A stretch of DNA of 64,000 nucleotides, from assembly GCA_046329055.1 (NCBI GenBank), contig JAXLVK010000025.1:1-64000 (forward strand), given 5' to 3'. Position 1 is the first letter of the stretch. Each line of letters opens with the position of its first letter. The stretch is from JADKCL01 sp046329055 (GTDB lineage Bacteria > Bacteroidota > Bacteroidia > J057 > JADKCL01). Made by a program: the position numbers and the translations under genes. The notes under the pieces were generated by a model. The model ran no database searches. It was not told the origin of the DNA and saw only the letters and a program-made list of their open reading frames with translations. Of this stretch, positions 61,190-64,000 are shown piece by piece.

Positions 61190-64000
61190 TTATTGGATCA
61201 CGACCCGCTGAGCGGCGCGCTGTCCTTCGGAGGTGATTTCCAAGAGATAGGTGCCACGGCTCAGGTTGCGCAGGTCGATGGCCTGTTTCCATTCGCCAGA
61301 GCGGAGCTCTGAGTCAGCCGACCAGACTTGATGCCCTGCAAGGTCGAAGATGCGCAAGCCGACTTCGCGGTCGCGGTCCAGATCCAAGCGCAGGGTGAAG
61401 AGGCCGCTGTTCGGATTCGGGTAGAGTTCCACATCGAATCCGAGAATGCCTGCCGGAGTGGTCGAAACGAAGGTGTAGTTGGTGGACTGCGCCACACAAC
61501 CCGCTGCATTGGTCACGACCACGGAAACGGTGCCGGAGGTGGAGCCGGTGTAAGTGTCGGAGGTTGCTCCCGGGACTGCGGTGCCATTGAGGTACCATTG
61601 GTAGCTGGCATAGCCGGTGGGCACGCTCATGGAGTTGCCGCTCTGTGTGATGGTCGGGACGGCAGGAAGTGCATTGACGGTGACGTTTGCGGAGGCGGTT
61701 CCTTCACAGCCATTCGCGTCAGTCGCGGTCACGCTGTAGGTGGTGTTGGTTCCTGGCGCGACCGTGATGCTAGGGCCTGCCGCAAAGATGTCCCAGAAAT
61801 AGGTGGCGCCGCCTGATGCGGTGAGGGTCGTGCTGTCCCCGGCACAGATGACCGTGTCACCAGAGATCGTGGGTGTCGGCAGGGCATTCACCACGACTGT
61901 GGTGGTGGCGGAATTTTCACAGCCATTGCCATCGGTACCGGTGACGGTATAGCTCGTGGATGTGGTGGGGCCGGCAGAGATTGAGGTATTGGTGCTGCCA
62001 GTGTTCCAGACGTAGGTGTTCGCGCCGCCCGCGGTGAGCAACGTGGAGTCGCCGAGGCAGATGCTGTCATTGCCGGTGATGGTCACGGAGGGGAGAGCGT
62101 TCACGAAGATTTGAACTGAGTCGGCATTGGAGCAGCCGTTGCTGTCCGTGGCGACCACACTATAATATGTGTTCGTGCTCGGGCTCAGGTCCACCAATGC
62201 CGTGGTCGGGCCGTGTGTCCAGACGTAGCTGGATCCGCCGGAGACGGTGATCTGAGTGGTGTCTCCATTGCAGACCGTGTCTTGGCCAGTAAAGCTCAGC
62301 ACAGGCAGGGCATTCACCACGACCGATTGGGAGGCTGTGTTGCGGCAGGTGTTGGCGTCGGTGACCGTCACGGTGTAACTCGTGGTGCTCGTGGGGTTCA
62401 CGGTATTTCCAGCTGTGAGGGGGCCGTTGCTCCAAGCATAGCCGGTGCCGCCACTTGCGGTCAGCGTTGTGGTGTCGCCAATGCAGATGGTGTCGTTGCC
62501 TGTAATGGAAACGGTCGGGAGCGGATTCACGGTGACTGTCACCGGGCGGGAATTGGAACAGGTGTTCGCGTCGGTGACGGTGACGGTGTAGGTGGTGGTG
62601 CTGCCGGGGATGATGGTGTTGGCAGCGGTGGTCGGGCCATTGCTCCAAGAGAAGCCTGTGCCTCCCGAGGCGGTGATGGTGGTGGTGTCTCCGAGGCAGA
62701 GCACGGTGTCACCCGTGATGGCGACTGTCGGGAGGGGATTCACGGTGACGGTGGCCACTTCGGTGTCTGTGCAGCCAAAGGTATTGGTTGCGGTGACGGT
62801 ATAGGTCGTGGTGGTGGTCGGCGAGACCGGGTTGCCGGCTGTGGTCGGGCCATTGCTCCATTGGTAGGATGTGCCGCCGCCGCCTGTGAGGGTGGTGGAT
62901 TGGCCGACGCAGATGGTGGTGGTTCCCGTAATGGTTGCGGTCGGATTGGGGTTCACCACGACTTGGACGGTGCCTTGACCCGTGCAGCCCACGAGGTTGG
63001 TGCCTGTGCAGGTGTAGGTGATGGTATTGGTCGGTGTGGCGGTGACGTTGGCACCCGTGGTGGCGGAGAGGCCCGTGCCGGGGGACCAAGCATAGGTGTT
63101 CGCGCCAGACGCTGCCAACGGTGTGGAGGCCCCGGCGCAGAGTTGAACTGGACCGGGAGGTGTGATGCTGACCACAACTTGGGCGGGATTGGTCAATGTC
63201 GCACTGGTTGTGGCGGGGCATCCTGCGCCTGCGCCATCCATCACGGTGACCGTGTATGTGCCCGCTGCCAATCCGGAGATGTCTTGGGTGATCGCCCCAT
63301 TGCTCCAGGTGTAGCCATAGCCAGAACCGTCGCTGAAGCAACCCCAGTTGGTTTCGGCGGGGGTGCCATAGACGGAGCCGTTCACACGTTGCCCGTGGTT
63401 GTTCTTGCCAGAGCGGTCGAAAATGTAGGTGCCAGAGCCTTCGTTGAAGCTGTAGTAGGCCACGATGTTGCCCCAGTTCGGGTGGGAACTGTTGATGCCC
63501 ATGCAGCTGTTCCGGTTGCTGAGGATGGTGGGGCCGCTGAGGACGGAGTTCCAAACCCGGGCCTCGTCGATCCACCCGTCAAAGTGCTGCGACAATACGT
63601 TGAAGTCCCATTCCTGTCCCATGTTGAACCGGTCGCCTGCCTGCGGAACCCAGTTGGCATTCGTGGTGACAGTGCGGTTCAGGGTGCCATTCAAGTAGAG
63701 GCTCACCACGTTGCCACTGGTGATGGTCACAGCGATGTGGTACCATGCGCCCCGGACTTGGGTTCCGTTGAAGAACTGGTTCCCCAGATTGTCGTCAAAG
63801 TAAACGAACTGCTGCAAGCCCGCGTTGTAGCCGATGAAGAAGCGGTTGCCTGTGCCAGTGGTCTGGTTGAAGGCGAAAAAGAGTCCATCACCCGTGGTCC
63901 AGGTGCTGCGGGGCTTGACCCAGGCCTCCAAGGTGATGCCCCCTGCGTAGCCAGCCGCCGAGACGGTATTGGCAGCGGTGTAGTCGCTGATGCTCCGGTT
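61190..64000 (-). CDS. Large T9SS-secreted protein with LamG-like, SprB and Ig-like repeats (5' end outside)
   Basis: The frame stays open to the window edge, so the start lies beyond 64000; over 930 residues are visible. The order is LamG-like lectin (LEAWVKPRSTWTTGDGLFFA; GWIDEARVWNSVLSG), an SprB repeat (YTWSNGAITQDISGLAAGTY), about eight Ig-like repeats of roughly 75-80 residues (NPLPTVSITGNDTICIGDTT), and a T9SS sorting domain (ELYPNPNSGLFTLRLDLD ... YLLEITSEGQRAAQRVV). This is typical of long adhesins or gliding-related surface proteins. The repeats share DNA segments and could recombine. Confidence 0.88.
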   Translation of the reverse strand, partial: NRSISDYTAANTVSAAGYAGGITLEAWVKPRSTWTTGDGLFFAFNQTTGTGNRFFIGYNAGLQQFVYFDDNLGNQFFNGTQVRGAWYHIAVTITSGNVVSLYLNGTLNRTVTTNANWVPQAGDRFNMGQEWDFNVLSQHFDGWIDEARVWNSVLSGPTILSNRNSCMGINSSHPNWGNIVAYYSFNEGSGTYIFDRSGKNNHGQRVNGSVYGTPAETNWGCFSDGSGYGYTWSNGAITQDISGLAAGTYTVTVMDGAGAGCPATTSATLTNPAQVVVSITPPGPVQLCAGASTPLAASGANTYAWSPGTGLSATTGANVTATPTNTITYTCTGTNLVGCTGQGTVQVVVNPNPTATITGTTTICVGQSTTLTGGGGTSYQWSNGPTTAGNPVSPTTTTTYTVTATNTFGCTDTEVATVTVNPLPTVAITGDTVLCLGDTTTITASGGTGFSWSNGPTTAANTIIPGSTTTYTVTVTDANTCSNSRPVTVTVNPLPTVSITGNDTICIGDTTTLTASGGTGYAWSNGPLTAGNTVNPTSTTSYTVTVTDANTCRNTASQSVVVNALPVLSFTGQDTVCNGDTTQITVSGGSSYVWTHGPTTALVDLSPSTNTYYSVVATDSNGCSNADSVQIFVNALPSVTITGNDSICLGDSTLLTAGGANTYVWNTGSTNTSISAGPTTSTSYTVTGTDGNGCENSATTTVVVNALPTPTISGDTVICAGDSTTLTASGGATYFWDIFAAGPSITVAPGTNTTYSVTATDANGCEGTASANVTVNALPAVPTITQSGNSMSVPTGYASYQWYLNGTAVPGATSDTYTGSTSGTVSVVVTNAAGCVAQSTNYTFVSTTPAGILGFDVELYPNPNSGLFTLRLDLDRDREVGLRIFDLAGHQVWSADSELRSGEWKQAIDLRNLSRGTYLLEITSEGQRAAQRVVIQ

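Overview
The window is 64 kb of GC-rich chromosomal DNA from a member of the Bacteroidota. Four things point there. Many secreted proteins end in type IX secretion (T9SS) sorting domains. Several genes carry the phylum's own promoter box TAnnTTTG, and the tRNA-Ser gene also has an upstream TTTG at about 20 bp. Shine-Dalgarno sites are mostly absent. Family content also fits: DUF2480, a Bacteroidota-type HTH/HRDC protein, SprB/PKD repeat proteins and TPR-linked LytS-type kinases. GC content and the genes suggest an uncultured Saprospiria- or Flavobacteriia-like lineage, but the order cannot be settled from this sequence.

Layout. 0.1-3.1 kb: partner-switching signalling trio (PP2C phosphatase, STAS protein, anti-sigma-type kinase) on the minus strand. 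3.4-9.4 kb: DnaQ-like exonuclease, lipoprotein, an RnfD/NqrB-like membrane protein and two tandem DUF2330 proteins. 9.7-16.2 kb: minus-strand genes (UbiB-like kinase, phasin-like coiled coil, esterase, serpin, SPFH-SHOCT protein, DUF2480). 16.3-25.3 kb: an accessory stretch with AT-richer spacers, a decayed ricin-repeat gene, a decayed paralogue of a helical-repeat protein, and an intact cassette of lipoprotein, papain-like peptidase and two-domain ricin lectin. 25.6-29.4 kb: hflX, sugar nucleotidyltransferase, HtrA protease. 29.6-30.7 kb: a GIY-YIG nuclease that looks like a toxin, with a probable immunity gene. 30.7-40.9 kb: MFS transporter, regulator, isomerase, RecQ-C-terminal-like protein, tRNA-Ser, and a LytS/LytTR two-component pair. 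41-48 kb: T9SS cargo proteins, a serine hydrolase and a rhomboid operon. 48.4-53.6 kb: thioredoxin-like protein, calpain-like protease with an overlapping partner gene, oxidoreductase and Crp-type regulator. 53.7-64 kb: PKD and Ig-like T9SS proteins, SGNH hydrolase, M61 peptidase and rsgA.

Much of the window serves the cell envelope and secretion: about eight genes encode T9SS cargo or paralogues, and several others encode surface lipoproteins or peptidases. Four otherwise normal genes (near 42.3, 46.7, 49.2 and 60.6 kb) are each broken by one single-base frameshift. This looks more like consensus errors in an assembled metagenome or long-read sequence than real decay. The decayed genes at 17.4-19.6 kb carry many lesions and look like true pseudogenes.

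The best candidates for new biology are the GIY-YIG toxin/immunity pair with a leader resembling contractile-injection cargo (29.6-30.7 kb), the peptidase-lectin cassette (19.7-22.8 kb), the calpain-like protease with its partner (50.1-51.8 kb), a possible transcription attenuator at 39.98-40.08 kb, and a family of GC-rich intergenic repeats confined to the first 15 kb.
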